Source: an uncultured Verrucomicrobiota bacterium (GTDB lineage Bacteria; Verrucomicrobiota; Verrucomicrobiia; Palsa-1439). From it: a DNA stretch of 7,935 nucleotides. Below are positions 7,155-7,935 of the stretch, piece after piece. The stretch lies in assembly GCA_903825695.1 (NCBI GenBank), contig CAIKBP010000125.1, forward strand, positions 1-7,935, in the 5' to 3' direction. A program made the position numbers and the translations under genes. Positions within the stretch are counted from its first letter, which is position 1. The number at the start of each line of letters is the position of its first letter. The notes under the pieces are model-generated. The model saw only the letters and a list, made by a program, of their open reading frames with translations. It searched no databases and was not told the DNA's origin.

Positions 7155-7200
7155 AAAAAACAGAGGCGGGGAAAGTGTTTTTCACCTTCCCCGCACTCTG
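7155..7200 (-). terminator. Strong intrinsic (rho-independent) terminator of the secreted-protein gene
   Basis: On the minus strand a long stem forms between 7184-7200 and 7161-7177 around an A-rich loop, with CAGAG pairing CTCTG at the base and GCGGGGAA pairing TTCCCCGC above it. There is one unpaired base, and one position pairs as G-U only in the minus-strand transcript (A-C mismatch on the other strand). Six Ts follow at once (7160-7155). It begins about 28 bp after the stop at 7228, so it ends that gene's transcript and separates it from the exonuclease gene. Confidence 0.93.
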
Positions 7201-7227
7201 ACGATTTTACGTTACAGCAGGTCGCAA

Positions 7228-7743
7228 CTATTTCACACTCTGGATCGTGCCCGCGACGATGTTACTACCATCGTACCAGATGCCTTGGAACTTCGCCTTG
7301 ATAACCGTGTTCGTATGGAGCGTCGTATGGTCTATCTTCCCCTTCGACGAGCCGGCCACTAGTAACACCCGATTAATAGCCGCCCCGTTTGTTGAAGCGA
7401 AGGCGCCGACAAACTTGTCGGCTTGGAGCGCATTGGTGGCAGTGGGCGTCAGATCAACGCCGGCCACCTGACGCAATAAGAGGTTGGTGGCTGTTCCGAT
7501 AATCTGAACAATCACCTCATCTTCGTTCGTCGTAGTCCCCTCGATGATCTGCAGGTCCAAGATCGAGATTGTGTTGCTCGCGGTGCCGGCCAAGTCCTTT
7601 CCGGTTACCGCTGTCCCGCTAGGACTGAGCTTACCCTTGAGCGTGACGTCGTGCCTCTCCACGTTCGTCGTGATTGTAGCCGCCCAGCTGCTGGCGACAC
7701 CCACCAACGCAGCCACCGCAATTACCGCAATTACTTTCTTCAT
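7228..7743 (-). CDS. Small secreted Thr/Asn-rich protein of unknown function
   Basis: I do not recognise this 171-residue protein. It opens with a textbook Sec signal peptide (MKKVIAVIAVAALVGVASSWA), with likely cleavage after A21 (SWA|A). No lipobox cysteine, transmembrane anchor or PEP-CTERM-like sorting tail is visible. The mature part has no cysteine and is rich in Thr, Asn, Val, Ile and Ala. Short look-alike elements recur: GTASN at about 53-57, GTATN at about 83-87, PTATN near 100, ASTN near 115 and TNT near 144. It has alternating hydrophobic stretches typical of beta-strand proteins (ISILDLQIIEG, DEVIVQIIGTATNLLL). The start at 7743 is fixed by the signal peptide and a purine-rich ribosome binding site; a frame opening at 7806 adds 21 basic residues and is disfavoured. 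It is transcribed alone: its own terminator follows. An extracellular or periplasmic beta-rich protein is the most that can be inferred. Confidence 0.8.
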   Translation of the reverse strand: MKKVIAVIAVAALVGVASSWAATITTNVERHDVTLKGKLSPSGTAVTGKDLAGTASNTISILDLQIIEGTTTNEDEVIVQIIGTATNLLLRQVAGVDLTPTATNALQADKFVGAFASTNGAAINRVLLVAGSSKGKIDHTTLHTNTVIKAKFQGIWYDGSNIVAGTIQSVK

Positions 7744-7749
7744 ACTATT

Positions 7750-7757
7750 CCCCTTCC
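7750..7757 (-). promoter_or_regulatory. Ribosome binding site of the secreted-protein gene
   Basis: GGAAGGGG on the minus strand ends 6 nt before ATG 7743. It selects this start over the upstream in-frame one and suggests efficient translation. Confidence 0.75.
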
Positions 7758-7818
7758 GTTTGGTTTTTGTTCCCACACCCCGTTTACTCCATCTGGAAAA
7801 TGCCATTTTTGACGGATA
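7758..7818 (-). promoter_or_regulatory. Leader/promoter region of the secreted-protein gene
   Basis: A short AT-richer stretch lies between the possible upstream stop and the ribosome binding site. Just upstream of it an AT-rich inverted repeat (ATTAT, 5-nt loop CGAGC, ATAAT, about 7817-7831) could be a binding site or part of a -10 region. No convincing promoter pair was found. The placement is inferred from layout. Confidence 0.25.
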
Positions 7819-7935
7819 TTATCGAGCATAATCGGTAGTGGCTCGGTCGTCGGGCTCCCTGGTAAATAGCCCACCAAAAACCTCGTTATAGGCGATGACC
7901 GGCGCATGCGTTACGGAAGGACTGCCAAAGGCAGG
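7819..7935 (-). CDS. Possible C-terminal end of a gene entering from the right edge
   Basis: One minus-strand frame is open from the right edge to a TAA at 7819-7821: 38 codons with no start codon inside, encoding a tail that includes VIAYNEVFGGLFTREPDD. The other two frames on this strand stop within about 50 bases. The residue mix looks protein-like, but an open frame this short is easily met by chance and I recognise no family. If real, the gene ends about 75 bp before the secreted-protein start. The alternative is that this is plain promoter or leader DNA. Confidence 0.3.
   Translation of the reverse strand, partial: PAFGSPSVTHAPVIAYNEVFGGLFTREPDDRATTDYAR

Noticed and set aside
1..7935. 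Defence island, mobile element or CRISPR array
   Set aside because: No transposase, integrase, terminal repeats, direct-repeat array or known defence gene was seen. The lone nuclease is not enough to call a defence system.

Overview
The window looks like ordinary chromosomal DNA from a moderately GC-rich Gram-negative-type bacterium. It holds a phosphatidylethanolamine (PE) synthesis pair, a Spy/CpxP-like periplasmic protein and two Sec signal peptides. The gene set and the small secreted Thr/Asn-rich protein would fit a Verrucomicrobiota-like or other PVC-group genome. That placement is an impression from protein style, not a result. I saw no insertion sequence, CRISPR array, tRNA, rRNA or phage gene.

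Left block (1-4323, all minus strand, transcribed right to left): a DegT/DnrJ/EryC1/StrS-type PLP aminotransferase, then phosphatidylserine decarboxylase (psd, short form), then CDP-diacylglycerol-serine O-phosphatidyltransferase (pssA), then a LysE/RhtB-type exporter, then a YihY/BrkB-family membrane protein that runs off the left edge. Gaps are 79 bp, a 41-bp overlap, 14 bp and 45 bp, so this reads as one operon. PssA makes phosphatidylserine from CDP-diacylglycerol and serine, and Psd decarboxylates it to PE. The other three members have no obvious step in that pathway.

Middle (4324-5715): a 120-bp divergent intergenic region, then rsmB on the plus strand, encoding the 16S rRNA m5C967 methyltransferase. 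All the catalytic motifs are visible. It is the only plus-strand gene.

Right block (5720-7935, minus strand): a Spy-like LTxxQ periplasmic protein whose stop codon lies 4 bp from the rsmB stop; a stand-alone DEDDy-type 3'-5' exonuclease-like protein; an unrecognised small secreted protein with a strong ribosome binding site and a very clear intrinsic terminator; and an open frame entering from the right edge that may be the tail of another gene.

I found no convincing new multi-gene system. The items most worth a second look are the aminotransferase heading the phospholipid operon, the lone DEDDy nuclease and the unknown secreted protein.
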